A stretch of 64,000 nucleotides of DNA from JADGRB01 sp963835825 (GCA_963835825.1 CAWIGZ010000001.1:1550001-1614000), one strand, 5' to 3'. Counted from the stretch's first letter, positions 28,628-39,106 are shown. A program made the numbers and translations. Notes: generated by a model not told the origin, from the letters alone.

Positions 28628-29083
28628 GTGCTCGACATCCGCGCGATCGAGCGGATCCTTCCGCACCGCTATCCCTTCCTGCTCGTCGATCGGGTGGACG
28701 AGCTCGGGGAGGACAAGATCGTCGCCCGCAAGCTGGTCTCGCGCAACGAGCCGCACTTCAACGGCCACTTCCCAGGTCATCCGGTGATGCCCGGGGTGCT
28801 GATCATCGAGGCGCTGGCGCAGGCCGGCGCGCTCCTGGCCGCCCAGCTGGTGGGGTTCGATCCCGCGGCGCAGGTCATCTACTTCATGGCCATCGACAAG
28901 GCGCGTTTCAGGAAGCCGGTCGTCCCCGGGGATCTCCTGATGCTGGAGGTCGTTCCGCTGCGCAAGGGTGGGGCGATCTGGAAGCTGCGCGGCGAGGCGA
29001 AGGTCGACGGGGCGGTCGTGGCGGAGGCGGAGCTCCTCGCTTCCATCCAGCCGCGCGACGCCGCCGCCGCGTCCGAGGGCTAA
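28628..29083 (+). CDS. fabZ: 3-hydroxyacyl-[ACP] dehydratase FabZ
   Basis: 151 residues from GTG, 5 bp after skp. The hot-dog fold active site is complete: catalytic His in HFNGHFPGHPVMPGVL and Glu in IIEALAQAGALL. RILPHRYPFLLVDRV is the usual opening. It dehydrates 3-hydroxyacyl-ACP in fatty-acid synthesis. In many Gram-negatives the order is bamA-skp-lpxD-fabZ-lpxA; lpxD and lpxA are absent here, so lipid A genes must be elsewhere or lacking. Confidence 0.95.
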   Translation: MLDIRAIERILPHRYPFLLVDRVDELGEDKIVARKLVSRNEPHFNGHFPGHPVMPGVLIIEALAQAGALLAAQLVGFDPAAQVIYFMAIDKARFRKPVVPGDLLMLEVVPLRKGGAIWKLRGEAKVDGAVVAEAELLASIQPRDAAAASEG

Positions 29084-29087
29084 GCTC

Positions 29088-30427
29088 GTGCGCGCGGGGC
29101 GCCGCTGGTTGCTCGCGCTCGCGGGGTGGGGTCTTCTGGGCGGGCTGCCATCGCGGGGCGACGCTGCCCCGCCCCGACGGCGCCGCGGTGGTCGTCGTCG
29201 CCGACACCCCCGATGACGGGATCGCCACGACGCCCGAGGTCGAGCCCAACAACACGCTGGCGACCGCCCAGCCGCTGGCGGTGACGGTGGCCTCGCCTGC
29301 GGCCGTGTCCGGCAGCCTCGTCCCACCGACGAGCGGGAAGCGCGACCTCGATCTCTTTCGCGTGGACGTGCCCGGCCCCGACGGCGGCCTGCCACCGTCC
29401 GTCGGAGACGCCGCCGCGGCGACGCCTCCCCCGCGGTTCTTGTTGCGCGCCGATCTGCGCCCGGCCGCACCGGCGACGGCCACCACCCTGGAGGTGCTCG
29501 ACTCGGCGGGGCATGTCCTCCTGGCGTCCAATGGGCTGCCGGGAGAGGCGATCGCCATCCCCAACCTGGCGGTCCGTGCCGGCAGTTTCTACCTGCGCGT
29601 GCGGGCCGCCGGCACCGAGGCGCCGGCCGGCGGCTATCGGTTGGTCGTGCATCTCGGCCCCTTCGACGTGGGCGCCGAGATCGAGCCGAACGGCGATGCC
29701 GCGCACGCGACCGAGCTGGCGCCGGGGGGCGAGGCCGTCGGATACCTCGGCTGGCGTCGCGATCAGGACTGGTACCGACTGTCCACCGCCGGCCTCGCCG
29801 AGGGGAGCGTCCTCTCGGTCGATCTCGATCCGGTGCCCGAGGTTTCGGTGACGCTGCAGCTCTACGGCGCCGACGCCCACAAGCTGACCGAGGCGCGCGG
29901 GCGCAAAGGAGAGCGGGTCGTCCTGCGCAACGTGCGCATCAGCCCCGACCGACGCGTTCGTGTTCGTCGTGGTCCGCGCCGATTTCGGCTTCAGCGCGGA
30001 CGCGCGCTACAACTTGCGCCCCCGCACCGACCTCCCCAAGGCCGGCACCGAGGCGGAGCCCAATGACGATCAGGCGCACGCTCAGGTGATCGGCGACGGC
30101 ACGGTGGTCGGGTACCTCGCCCGCGGCGACGTCGACTTCTTTCGCTACACCAGCGACGCAATGGCGTTGCTCGATCTGGAGGTCACCCCGCCCGGGCGCG
30201 GCGGCGTCGAGGTCGAGCTCACCCGCGAGGACAACACGCTGCTCGCGCGGGCGACCAGCGGCCGGCACACCCCGGCGCGGATCATCGGCCAGGCGATCCC
30301 GGGGGGACCGATTCTGATCCGCGTCGTTCCGCGCCGCGGCCCGATCGACTCGGACGATCCCTATCGCCTCACGGTGACTTCGCGCCCCGCGCCGGCTGCG
30401 AGCGATCTGCCCCCCAAGGTGGAATAG
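29088..30427 (+). CDS. Secreted protein with three PPC-type domains (two frame breaks)
   Basis: GTG at 29088; 445 residues after correction. A hydrophobic N-terminus (RRWLLALAGWGLLGG) looks like a signal peptide. Three bacterial pre-peptidase C-terminal (PPC) beta-domains follow, each opening with the E-x-E-P-N signature: EVEPNNTLATAQPL, EIEPNGDAAHATEL and EAEPNDDQAHAQVI, with D-x-D-x-(F/Y) calcium-type turns (DLDLFRV, DQDWYRL, DVDFFRY). No protease domain is present, so it may act as a surface adhesin-like or carrier protein. Extra bases lie near 29157 and 29948. Confidence 0.75.
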
Positions 30428-30434
30428 TCGAGCG

Positions 30435-31097
30435 ATGCGGCTGGTGGCGCTGGGCTTCATCGTCGCGCTCGGCCTGGCTGCCTGCGCGCATCGTCCGGAA
30501 GGGCCGGCCGCGACCGTGGCGTCGTTCGGTGCGGCGCTCGCACGCGGGGATCTGCGGGCAGCGTACCAGCTCACCTCGGCCGAGTTTCAACGCCGGATGC
30601 CCTTTGAGGCCTTCGCGGCCAGATGTGCCAGCGCGGGAGCCGAGCCGGTCGCGCTCGGCCAGCGGCTGGTCGCGGAGGCGGGCGGCGTGGCGCCGCGGGT
30701 CGACGTCACCCTCCAGCTGGGGGAACAGGTGCCGCTCGTCCTGGAAGATGGCCGCTGGCGGGTGGACGGGCCGGTGTACGAGGCGTGGGGACAGGCAACG
30801 CCGCGCGCGGCCTTGCGGAGCTTCATCCGGGCGCTCGACGCTCGCCGTTACGACATCGTGCTGCGGCTCGTTCCCGAGCGGTATCGCGCGGGCCTCTCGG
30901 CGGATCGGCTGCGCACGTTCTGGGAAACCGAAAACAGGGAGCAGCACCAGGCGATGCTCGCGCGGCTTCGCGCGGCCGCCCAGGCGCCGCTGTCGGAAGC
31001 GGGTGACGAGGCGCGGCTGCTGGTGGCGCCAGATCGCGTCGTGAAGCTGGTCCGTGAGGCCGGACTGTGGAAGATCGAAGATCCTGACGATTCCTGA
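30435..31097 (+). CDS. Lipoprotein of unknown function
   Basis: 220 residues with a type II signal peptide: MRLVALGFIVALGLAAC, lipobox LAAC. The rest contains two related alpha/beta segments, ATVASFGAALARGDLRAAYQ and AALRSFIRALDARRYDIVLR. Both resemble SnoaL/DUF4878-like cone folds in which a helical pair precedes a beta sheet, so an internal duplication is possible. No catalytic motif is seen. It follows the PPC gene by 7 bp and is probably co-transcribed. Confidence 0.7.
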   Translation: MRLVALGFIVALGLAACAHRPEGPAATVASFGAALARGDLRAAYQLTSAEFQRRMPFEAFAARCASAGAEPVALGQRLVAEAGGVAPRVDVTLQLGEQVPLVLEDGRWRVDGPVYEAWGQATPRAALRSFIRALDARRYDIVLRLVPERYRAGLSADRLRTFWETENREQHQAMLARLRAAAQAPLSEAGDEARLLVAPDRVVKLVREAGLWKIEDPDDS

Positions 31098-31213
31098 CCT
31101 ATAACCTCTTGATGACCCTGTGGTTTTTGGCCGGCTCACGTTTGCCCCCAGAATTGCCGAACTTGACTAACAGGAAGAGATATTGCAGGCATTTAGCGTA
31201 GAGGTTCTCGTCA

Positions 31214-31399
31214 GTGCTCGAACCTTGGATCATCGAACAGATCCGTCGCCGCGAGGAAGAGGAGAGGCGGCGCCATGAGCGCCCGCGACTCGAGATTCCC
31301 CTGCGCGACGAACGCCGCCGCCCAGACTCGGCGGAGGACGAGGAACCGGAAGAGGACCGCGACGCACCTCAGCGGGGCGTCGTCATCATAGAGATGTAG
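31214..31399 (+). CDS. Small charged protein (61 residues)
   Basis: GTG start. The product opens MLEPWIIEQIRRREEEE, has an Arg/Glu-rich middle, an acidic stretch (DSAEDEEPEEDRD) and a hydrophobic end GVVIIEM. The strong codon bias and defined ends favour a real gene. Similar Leu-Glu-Pro-Trp starts occur, to my recollection, in short delta-proteobacterial proteins. The function is unknown. It is preceded by a 116-bp gap without an obvious promoter. Confidence 0.6.
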   Translation: MLEPWIIEQIRRREEEERRRHERPRLEIPLRDERRRPDSAEDEEPEEDRDAPQRGVVIIEM

Positions 31400-31464
31400 C
31401 CGGAGCTCCTGGCACCGCCCCTACAGACTTTGACGTCGCCAGCGGTCGGGGCTACACAGGGGCG

Positions 31465-34032
31465 ATGGAGACGGATAGGGCGGGTTTCGTGGGGCGTCGG
31501 GCCGAGCTCTCGGTGCTGGATGAGGCGCTCGGTCGGGCGGTCCGATTCAACGCGCCGCAGATGGTGACGGTGGTCGGCGCGGACGGGCTTGGCAAGAGCC
31601 GCCTCCTCGACGAGTGGCTCGCCGGTCACGACGGCGAGGATTTGAGAATCGTACGCGCGGCGGTCGGACCGGCCGTCGCCGCGTCCGCACCTCGCGGAGC
31701 CCTCATCGCCCATCTGTTGCGCGTCCGGTTCGGCCTGGCCGAGCTTGGGCCCGATGAGGCGCTGCTTCGATTTCGCGGCCAGCTCCAGGAGGTGTTCGGC
31801 GACCGGCGCATCTCCGAGCTGTCGACGCTGCTCGGGCGGTTCTTGGGATTCGATGTGCCGGACAGCCCCCTCGGCAGCGCATTGGCCGGGCGGCCGGAGC
31901 AGGGGGCGGAGCTGGCGCGCGCCGTCCTGCGACGCTTCTTCGAGCAGGACGCGGCCCTGCGCCCTCTGGTGATCATCGGCGAGAACCTGCAGGAGGCCGA
32001 CGACGATTCACTCTCCGAGATCGAGAGCCTCGCGGCTGACCTGGCCGAGGCGCGTATCCTGATCGTCGCGACCGCCCGGCCCGAGCTCCTGGTGCGGCGC
32101 CCGGGCTGGGGGCACGGCGGCGGAAACCACACCCGGCTCGACCTGCAACCGCTCACCCGGATCGAGATCGACCTGCTGGTCGGGTCCTCGCTCGGGGGAG
32201 CGGGCGCGCTGCCGAACGGCCTTGCTGACGAGGTGGCGAACGCGTCGGGCGGCAACCCATCCCTCGTCCGGCAACTCCTGCGGATCTATCGAGAGCAGGG
32301 GATCCTCGTCGAGGTCGGCGGCGGCTGGCGCTTCGACCGGAAGCGCGCCGCCCGCCAGCATCCGACGGTGACGCGCGACGAGGTCGCGCACGCACGCATC
32401 ACGGTGCTGACGCCCGCCGAGCGCGACGTCCTCGGTCGGGCGGCGATCTTCGGCGAGCGGTTCTGGACCGGCGGCGTGGTCGCGCTGGGGCGCCTCGTGG
32501 CCTCGCCCCCCGACGAGGCGGCGGTGTTCGCCCCCGATCCGACGATCACCGAGATTCAGCAGATCCTGGAGAATCTTCGGGAGCGCGGCTTCGTCGAGCG
32601 GGTGGAGACCTCGTCCATCCCCGAGGAGATCGCCTGGGTGTTCTGCCAGCCGCTCGAACGGCGGCTCTTGGAGACCGAGGGCGCCTCGGAGCTCGGCCGG
32701 CGCCGCAAGGCCTTCGCGGCGCAGTGGCTGGAGAGCCGGGGCGGCGACGCCCGCGAGCAGCGGCTCGAGTCGCTGGCGCGGCTCTACGAAGAGGCGGGCG
32801 ACGGGCGCCGGGCCGCGTATTGCTACATCACCGCGGCGGGCCTGGCCCGCGACCACCTCTTGCTCGATCGGGCGCACGCGCTCTATCTGGCGGGGATCGG
32901 GCACCTCGAGCTCGACGATGCGGTGACCAAGATGGACGCGCTCTACGCCGCGGGCGACGTGGCGGCCCGGCTCGGCCGCACGCGCGAGTCGGTGGGGCTG
33001 TTTCAAGAGATGCTGCGGCTCGCCTGGCGGCTCGATCTGCCGGCCAAGGGGGGCGCGGCGCATGGGCGCATCGGGCGGCTCCTCAGCACGCTGGGGGAGA
33101 ACTCCCGGGCGCTCGCCCATCTCGAGCTCGCGCAGAAGCTGTTCGAGGTGGCGGGGGACTGGCCGGGCGTGGCGGCGGCGCTCGACGACGTGGGGCGCAT
33201 CCTTTTCCTCATGGGCGAGCCCGAGCGCTCGCTGGAACGGCACCGCTCGGCGCTCAGCGTGCGCGAGCAGCTGGGCGACGATCGCGGTCGCTCGCTGACG
33301 CTGTCGCGTCTCGGCCAGGTGCTGCGGGCAACGGGCGCGCTGGCGGCGGCCGGCCAGCACTTCCGGGCGGCGCTCGAGCTGCGGCGGAGGATCTCGGACC
33401 TTTCGGGGGTGGTCGCCTCGCTGCTCGATCTCGGGGCCCTGGAGCGCGATCTCGGGCGCCGGCCCGAGGCGCTGTCGCTGCTGGGCGAGGGGCGGGAGCT
33501 GGCGCGGGCCAGCGGCGAGAGGCTGCAGGAGTGTAGCCTCTCGATCGAGATCGGCGACTGCCACCTCGGCGACGGGCAGCCGCACGCGGCGCTCGGCGAG
33601 TTCCAGGCGGCCCGCGAGATCGCCCGGCAGTTCGGGGCGCGGGCCTTGCTGTCGGAGGCGACCCGCGGGATGGCCGAGGCGGAGCTGGCGCTGGGCGAGG
33701 CGACGCGCGCCCGTGACGACGCCCGGGCCGCCTTCGAGATCGCCGAGCGGGCAGGGGCGCCGCCGCTGGCGGGGGCCGCGCTGCGGGTGGCGGCCTCGGC
33801 CGTCGGCGCCGGGGCGCCCGGAGAATCCGAGCTGGGCGGCGCGCGCGAGATGTTCGATCGTGCGGTCGAGGTGCTCACCGGCGCCGGCGCCGAGCTGGAG
33901 CTGGCGCGGACGCTCGACGCCTACGCCGAGTTCGAGGATCGTTCCGGCCGCGACGAGACCGCCAGCGAGCTTCGCCGCCAGGCCGGGCTCATTCGCCACC
34001 GCGAGACACGGGAGGCGTCGCGCGCCGTCTGA
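31465..34032 (+). CDS. Large AAA-type ATPase with TPR array
   Basis: 855 residues, the longest uninterrupted frame here. FVGRRAELSVLDEALGRA opens an AAA_16/STAND-type NTPase with Walker A VVGADGLGKSRLL and a Walker-B-like VIIGENLQEADDDS. A winged-helix-like segment follows (RITVLTPAERDVLGRAAIFG). From about residue 420 there are at least nine TPR units (for example HGRIGRLLSTLGENSRALAH and LSRLGQVLRATGALAAAGQH). The architecture is that of MalT/LuxR or adenylate-cyclase-associated STAND regulators, but no C-terminal LuxR helix-turn-helix and no cyclase domain is visible. A cytoplasmic signalling scaffold or ATP-driven switch is likely. Confidence 0.75.
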   Translation: METDRAGFVGRRAELSVLDEALGRAVRFNAPQMVTVVGADGLGKSRLLDEWLAGHDGEDLRIVRAAVGPAVAASAPRGALIAHLLRVRFGLAELGPDEALLRFRGQLQEVFGDRRISELSTLLGRFLGFDVPDSPLGSALAGRPEQGAELARAVLRRFFEQDAALRPLVIIGENLQEADDDSLSEIESLAADLAEARILIVATARPELLVRRPGWGHGGGNHTRLDLQPLTRIEIDLLVGSSLGGAGALPNGLADEVANASGGNPSLVRQLLRIYREQGILVEVGGGWRFDRKRAARQHPTVTRDEVAHARITVLTPAERDVLGRAAIFGERFWTGGVVALGRLVASPPDEAAVFAPDPTITEIQQILENLRERGFVERVETSSIPEEIAWVFCQPLERRLLETEGASELGRRRKAFAAQWLESRGGDAREQRLESLARLYEEAGDGRRAAYCYITAAGLARDHLLLDRAHALYLAGIGHLELDDAVTKMDALYAAGDVAARLGRTRESVGLFQEMLRLAWRLDLPAKGGAAHGRIGRLLSTLGENSRALAHLELAQKLFEVAGDWPGVAAALDDVGRILFLMGEPERSLERHRSALSVREQLGDDRGRSLTLSRLGQVLRATGALAAAGQHFRAALELRRRISDLSGVVASLLDLGALERDLGRRPEALSLLGEGRELARASGERLQECSLSIEIGDCHLGDGQPHAALGEFQAAREIARQFGARALLSEATRGMAEAELALGEATRARDDARAAFEIAERAGAPPLAGAALRVAASAVGAGAPGESELGGAREMFDRAVEVLTGAGAELELARTLDAYAEFEDRSGRDETASELRRQAGLIRHRETREASRAV

Positions 34033-34063
34033 CGGGCGCGCGCCTCGCGGGGAAACGGCCCGG

Positions 34064-35512
34064 CTATTTCTTGGCGGTGACCTTGGCGGCGACCGGCTTG
34101 GCGGGCTTGGCCGGCTTGGCGGCAGGCGCGGCCGCGGTCGTGCCCGCCTTCTTGAGATCGTCGGGCTTGACCAGGATGCGGTCGACGGCCCACTTCGGCG
34201 CCAGGTAGACGTCGGGACCCTTGGCGGTGGCGACGGCGTAGCTCGCCTTGTCAGCGGTCTCGTCGCCGACGCGGACCACACAGGCGGAGGCGTTCGACTT
34301 CGGGGCCGCTTTGCTCTTGGTGGTGATGACCGCCTTCGGCTTGGCGAGGCCATTGCCCTTCGGCGACTGGTCGTCGGCGAAGCCCGTCGCCTTCCAGTCT
34401 TTGAAGGCTCCCGCAATCGGCGTCACCTTCGTCGCGTCGACCTCCAGCTTGGCCGGCTTGGTCGCCCTCCAGTCGTTGCCGTTCTTGACCAGCGTGTAGG
34501 ACTTGTCGCCGGCGGCGACGGAGATCTCGGTGAGGTCGGCGGCGGCGAGGTCACAGAGCGTCTTGTCGCGGAACTCCATCGGTCGCTTGTCGATCCGCTC
34601 GAGGTTGAACTTCTTGACCAGGAAGATCTGGGGCGCGTCGGCCTTCTTGACGTAGGTGTCCTCGCTGGTCTTCTCCCCCTTCTTGTTGCCGATGAGCGCG
34701 GTGACGCTCTTGCCACCCTTGAGGCCGACGGTGACGGTCAGCGCCGGCGCGTCGAGGCCAGCCGCGGCGAGGGTCGCGCCGTCGGCGAAGTCGTTGGCCT
34801 TCCAGCTGGCCAGCGACGAGACGATCCCGTTCGGAACGCTGTTGTCGAGCTTCTCGATCTTCACCGAGCTCGAGACGACGTCCCACTTGTCCTCGCTCCC
34901 CTCCTTGGTGCCGGTCTTCTTGAGCGAGAGCTTCGCCCCGTCCTTGCCGGTCACGTCCAGCTTCTCCACGTCGGTCGTCTGGAAGGTGGTGATGCTCTTG
35001 TCGCGCCACTCGGCCGGTCCCTTGTCGACGGCGTACTTGCTGATGCCGCTCGCCCGCCAGATGTCCTTGGTGCCGGAGGGGCGAATCATGGTCCCCGCGC
35101 CGACGACCTTGCCGACGATCAAATCGGCCAAGATCTTGCCGTCGTGCTTGGCGACCAGGTGAATCCCGGACTTGTCGTCGACCTCGAACTCGGCCTGCTT
35201 CCCCTCCTGCTGGGTCACGAGGTCGGTGATGTCCATCTTGCCGAGCGCCTCGAACGCGCTCTTGGCGCTCGTCTGGTCGGCCGGGTAGGAGACCGGAGCG
35301 GTCACCTTGTAGATCCCACCCTCGTTCTGGATGGTCGTGGTGACGCCCCCCTTGGTCACGTCGAGCGTGGTGATCTCGACCGGGTTCAGCGCGGGGATCG
35401 GCCGCGGGTGATCGCTGGCCCGCTCCCCCTTTTCGGGCTGGCGGAGCGTGACGAGCGCGATGATTCCCAGGACCACGAAGGCCCCGAGGGCGGTGAGCGT
35501 TTTCTTGTTCAT
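34064..35512 (-). CDS. DUF4340-type protein of Gld-like ABC system, copy 2
   Basis: 482 residues, intact frame. One N-terminal helix (TLTALGAFVVLGIIALVTL) is followed by two or three DUF4340 beta units (NPVEITTLDVTKGGVTTTIQ; VTGKDGAKLSLKKTG; LTEISVAAGDKSYTLVKNG) and a Lys/Ala/Pro-rich tail. It probably sits in the periplasm, anchored to the inner membrane, as a partner of the ABC permease and GldG-like protein. Its ATG overlaps the GldG-like stop by 4 bases. It is 130 residues longer than copy 1. Confidence 0.78.
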   Translation of the reverse strand: MNKKTLTALGAFVVLGIIALVTLRQPEKGERASDHPRPIPALNPVEITTLDVTKGGVTTTIQNEGGIYKVTAPVSYPADQTSAKSAFEALGKMDITDLVTQQEGKQAEFEVDDKSGIHLVAKHDGKILADLIVGKVVGAGTMIRPSGTKDIWRASGISKYAVDKGPAEWRDKSITTFQTTDVEKLDVTGKDGAKLSLKKTGTKEGSEDKWDVVSSSVKIEKLDNSVPNGIVSSLASWKANDFADGATLAAAGLDAPALTVTVGLKGGKSVTALIGNKKGEKTSEDTYVKKADAPQIFLVKKFNLERIDKRPMEFRDKTLCDLAAADLTEISVAAGDKSYTLVKNGNDWRATKPAKLEVDATKVTPIAGAFKDWKATGFADDQSPKGNGLAKPKAVITTKSKAAPKSNASACVVRVGDETADKASYAVATAKGPDVYLAPKWAVDRILVKPDDLKKAGTTAAAPAAKPAKPAKPVAAKVTAKK

Positions 35513-37196
35513 AGCTTCTGACCTCGCCGGCGAGCGCGCCGAACGACCATCCGCCCGACGCCGAAGGCGATGAAGAGGATGGCGACACCGAAGACGTTCC
35601 CCAGCTTCAACGCCAGGACCGCTCCATCCGAGCCGACGCTGATGGGCCGCGCCGCGACGGTCTTGCTGCGGACCGGCGTCAGCGCCTCGTCCTCCATCGT
35701 CCAGCTGATGCCGTTGAACAGCATCTGGGCGCCGCCCTGATAGAAGGGCAGGTAGCGGGCCACCTGGAGATACTCGTCAGAGGCGAAGTCCGAATCGCCC
35801 ACCACCATCATCCGCACCGGCTTGCGCGATTCGGCCGCCGGCATGTTGTCCGGCACCGACATGCCGGGCGCGGCGCCGGGCGGCGGGTAGGCGCTCTTCA
35901 GAGATCCCCTGGTAGGCGTAGGCCAGCCCGAAGACGCCGTGGTCCTTGGGGTCCTTGGCCTCCTCGATGTCCGCCATGGGCGCGAAGAAGAAGAAGCCGC
36001 TCTGCTTCCAGGCATCGGGCGAGGTGGCGGCCAGCGTCCAGAGCTTGGCGCCGGGCGTCTGCGCCTTGCCGCTGGCCAGCGGCCCGACCAGCTCGACGGA
36101 GCTCGGGAAGGGGAAGACGACGGCGTTCACGCCGGCGAGGATCGAGTTGTCCTTGTCGGCCTGGATCGGTCTTGACGCCGACGAACACCGGCAGGTTCTT
36201 GAGCATCTTTCGCCCGCCGACGTCGACCGGGCCGGGGACGTTCTGGCGGTCGAAGACGAAGTCCTCGTCGATCTTGAACCCGTACTTCTCCAGCAGCTCG
36301 TTGAGGCCGGTCTGGTTGGCCTGGCCGACCTTGGGCTGGGCCGCCATCTGCGGCATCCCGCCGCGCGGCGACGACAGCGTCATGCCGTCGACCAGGAAGA
36401 TCACGCCGCGCCCCTTCATGAGGAACCTGTCGATCTCGCGGCGCCCCTTGTCGTCGAACGCCTGCTTGGGCCCGCCGACCACCAGCGCGTCGACGTCGTC
36501 GCCGATCGCCGTCGACGACGGGTTCACGGTGGTCGAGTCGAACTCCTGGTCGACCACGTGCTTGAGGAAGGTGAAGCCCTGGGTGAGGTCCTGCTCGCCG
36601 TGGCCGGTGGTGAAGGCGACCTTCCGCTTCTTCTGCGTCATCCGCTTGATGATCGAGGAGATCTCGTACTCCAGCCCCTCGACCTGACCGATCTCCGGGA
36701 TGGCGTCGTCCTTGCCCTGGTACTGGAAGCAGAGGCCGAGCCAGTAGGTCCCGACCTCGAACTTCTGCGAGCGCATCACCTGGATCTGCAGCTTCTGCAC
36801 CTTGCAGGCGTTCGCCTCGTCCTCGATCTTCTTGTCCGACTCGGGATCGAACGCCTCGAAGCGGAGCTTCCCCTTCGAGTAGGTCTTGTAGTCGTCCATC
36901 AGATCGCGCACGTAGCGGCTGGTGTTGGACAGCTCCGGCGGCAGATCCTTGGAGATGTAGGCCTTGACCGTCAGGTAGTCGGGCAGGGCGCGGACGATCT
37001 CCTTGGAGGCGTTCGAGAGCGTGTAGACGTGGTTCTCCGTCAGGTCGAGGCGGCCGAAGACCCGCGTCCCGATGAGGTTCACCGCCACCACCGCGCCGAT
37101 GACGAGCACCACGAAGCTGGTGGCGTTCGACGCCGAGAGCCGCTTGCGCCGGTTCATCGCCGGCCGGGAGCCGTTGTCGTTGTCTTCAGTTGCCAT
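35509..37196 (-). CDS. GldG-like ABC transporter auxiliary protein, copy 2 (two frame breaks)
   Basis: ATG at 37196, three bases after the permease stop. A helix near the start (SFVVLVIGAVVAVNLIGTRV) precedes the GldG domain: ENHVYTLSNASKEIVRAL, DDYKTYSKGKLRFEAFDP, RKVAFTTGHGEQDLTQGF and GRGVIFLVDGMTLSS. A last helix (NVFGVAILFIAFGVGRMVV) precedes a basic tail. Extra bases lie near 36170 and 35903; 1688 minus two gives 562 codons. The N-terminal helices are fewer than in copy 1. The substrate is unknown. Confidence 0.8.
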
Positions 37197-37198
37197 GG

Positions 37199-37909
37199 TT
37201 ATTTCCACCGCCGCGACTCGAGAGAGAGGGTCGCGATGAGCAAGCAGACGACCATCACCGAGAAGTAGTAGATGACGTCGCGGGTGTCGATCACTCCGCG
37301 TCCGATGTTCTCGAAGTGGCCGTCGATGCTGAGGTAGGCCACCAACTTCTGCAGCGCCTGGGGCAGGAACTGGGTGAGGCGCCCCAGCAGGTAGAGCGCG
37401 AAGGAGATGGCGAACGCCACGATGAACGAGACGATCGAGTTGCGCGTCAGCGCCGAGGCCATCACGCCGATGGAGACGTAGGCGCCGCCCATGAGGACCA
37501 GGCCCAGGTAGCCGCCGATGGTCGGTCCGCGATCGAGCGGCCCCAGCGACTTGACGGTGATGGCGAAGACCAGCGTCAGGCCGATGGCCGTGCAGAGGAG
37601 CGCCATGGCCGCCAGGAACTTGCCGATGACGACCTCCGAGTCACGCACCGGCATGGTGATGAGCAGCTCCAGCGTCCCGGACGCCTTCTCGTCGGCCAGG
37701 AGCCGCATGGTGATGGCCGGGATCATGAACATGAACAGCAGCGGCATGATGTTGAAGAAGCCGCGCATGTCGGCCTGCTTCTCCAGGAACAGCTGCGTGA
37801 AGAACAGGTAGCCGGTGATGATCACGAAGACCGGGACGACGATGTACGCCACCGGCGAGTTGAAGTAGGTGCGGATTTCGCGCCGCGAGATCACGAGCGC
37901 CGGGGTCAT
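37199..37909 (-). CDS. ABC-2 type permease, GldF-like, copy 2
   Basis: 236 residues, intact. Six helices; MTPALVISRREIRTYFNSPV start, RLLADEKASGTLELLITMPV (the conserved cytoplasmic coupling segment) and an ESRRWK end identical to copy 1. It overlaps the ATPase stop by 4 bases. Confidence 0.88.
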   Translation of the reverse strand: MTPALVISRREIRTYFNSPVAYIVVPVFVIITGYLFFTQLFLEKQADMRGFFNIMPLLFMFMIPAITMRLLADEKASGTLELLITMPVRDSEVVIGKFLAAMALLCTAIGLTLVFAITVKSLGPLDRGPTIGGYLGLVLMGGAYVSIGVMASALTRNSIVSFIVAFAISFALYLLGRLTQFLPQALQKLVAYLSIDGHFENIGRGVIDTRDVIYYFSVMVVCLLIATLSLESRRWK

Positions 37910-38868
37910 GAGTGTCCTTTCTCGGTTTGAGTCAGGTTGCGGAACACGTCTTCCAGGCTGGCCGACTCGCGGAGGAGCTCGAGCAGCGTCCAGCGGTTGT
38001 CGACGGCGGCGCGGAAGATCGGCTTGCGCAGATCGGAGGCGGCCGCCGCGTCGAGCGCGAAGGCGTGCGAGCCCTCTTCGCCGGCGACCATCTCGCAGCG
38101 GGCCACGCCCGCCAGGGCCGCCAGGCGATCGCGGATCGCCTCCTTGGCGACGCCGTTCGATTCGACCACCACCCGGTAGCGGCCGCCTTTTTCGCGGGCG
38201 CGCAGCGAGTCGGGCGTGCCGTCGGCCACCAGCTTGCCGCCGCTGATGATCAGGATCCGGCTGCAGGTCGCCTGGACCTCCGGCAGGATGTGGGTCGACA
38301 GGATGACCGTCTTTTCCTGACCGATCTCCTTGATGAGCGACCGGATCTCGACGATCTGGTTGGGGTCGAGGCCGCTGGTCGGCTCGTCGAGGATCAGGAT
38401 GTCGGGATCGTGCAGCATCGCCTGCGCCAGGCCGACGCGCTGCCGGAACCCCTTCGACAGCTCCCCGACCTCCTTGCCGGCGACGTCGGCCAGGCCGCAG
38501 CGGGTGCCGACCTCCTTGATTCGCTCGGCGCTGCGGCCGGGCTCCATGCCCCGCATGGCGGCCGCGAACTGCAGGTACTCGAGCACGGTCATGTCCCGGT
38601 AGATGGGCGTGTCCTCGGGCAGGTAGCCGATGCGACGGCGGACCTCCAGCGACTCGTCGAACACGTCGTGCCCCGCCACCTTGGCCCGCCCGTCGGTGGG
38701 CGACAGGAAGCAGGTGAGCATCTTCATGGTGGTCGATTTCCCGGCCCCGTTCGGCCCCAGGAATCCCAGCACCTCTCCTTGGCGGACCGAGAAGCTCACG
38801 TGATCGACGGCGCGCGTCAGTCCGTAATCCTTGGTGAGTCCGTCGACCTCAATCATCACGTCTGACAT
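37906..38868 (-). CDS. ABC transporter ATPase, GldA-like, copy 2
   Basis: Start ATG at 38868, chosen because GAGGTG lies just upstream; an in-frame GTG at 38874 is less likely. Walker A FLGPNGAGKSTTMKML, signature LSKGFRQRVGLAQAMLHD, Walker B ILILDEPTSGLDPNQ and the H-loop STHILPEV are intact. A C-terminal regulatory domain of about 90 residues follows. It heads the four-gene operon ending at 34064. Confidence 0.9.
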   Translation of the reverse strand: MSDVMIEVDGLTKDYGLTRAVDHVSFSVRQGEVLGFLGPNGAGKSTTMKMLTCFLSPTDGRAKVAGHDVFDESLEVRRRIGYLPEDTPIYRDMTVLEYLQFAAAMRGMEPGRSAERIKEVGTRCGLADVAGKEVGELSKGFRQRVGLAQAMLHDPDILILDEPTSGLDPNQIVEIRSLIKEIGQEKTVILSTHILPEVQATCSRILIISGGKLVADGTPDSLRAREKGGRYRVVVESNGVAKEAIRDRLAALAGVARCEMVAGEEGSHAFALDAAAASDLRKPIFRAAVDNRWTLLELLRESASLEDVFRNLTQTEKGHS

Positions 38869-39106
38869 CGGCACCTCATCGTCATCGTCCGTGGTTCCCG
38901 CTTCCGGGGTGTTGGCATCGGTTGTCCGCGGCTAACTCCGGCCCGGGCCACCTTATTCCCGCACGCCGGCCATCTACGACGGCCTTCGAGCGGCTGTCAA
39001 GCGGTCAGCCCCTCGGACGCCCCTGCGGCCCGGCTTCAGCTCGGGCGTTTGGAATCCAATTACGTCCGGATGAGCAACACCCTCCGTACTGTTCCGCGGA
39101 GGTGAA

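Noticed and set aside
31162..31200. TTGACT as a -35 box before the 61-residue gene
   Set aside because: No acceptable -10 hexamer lies 16-18 bases downstream.
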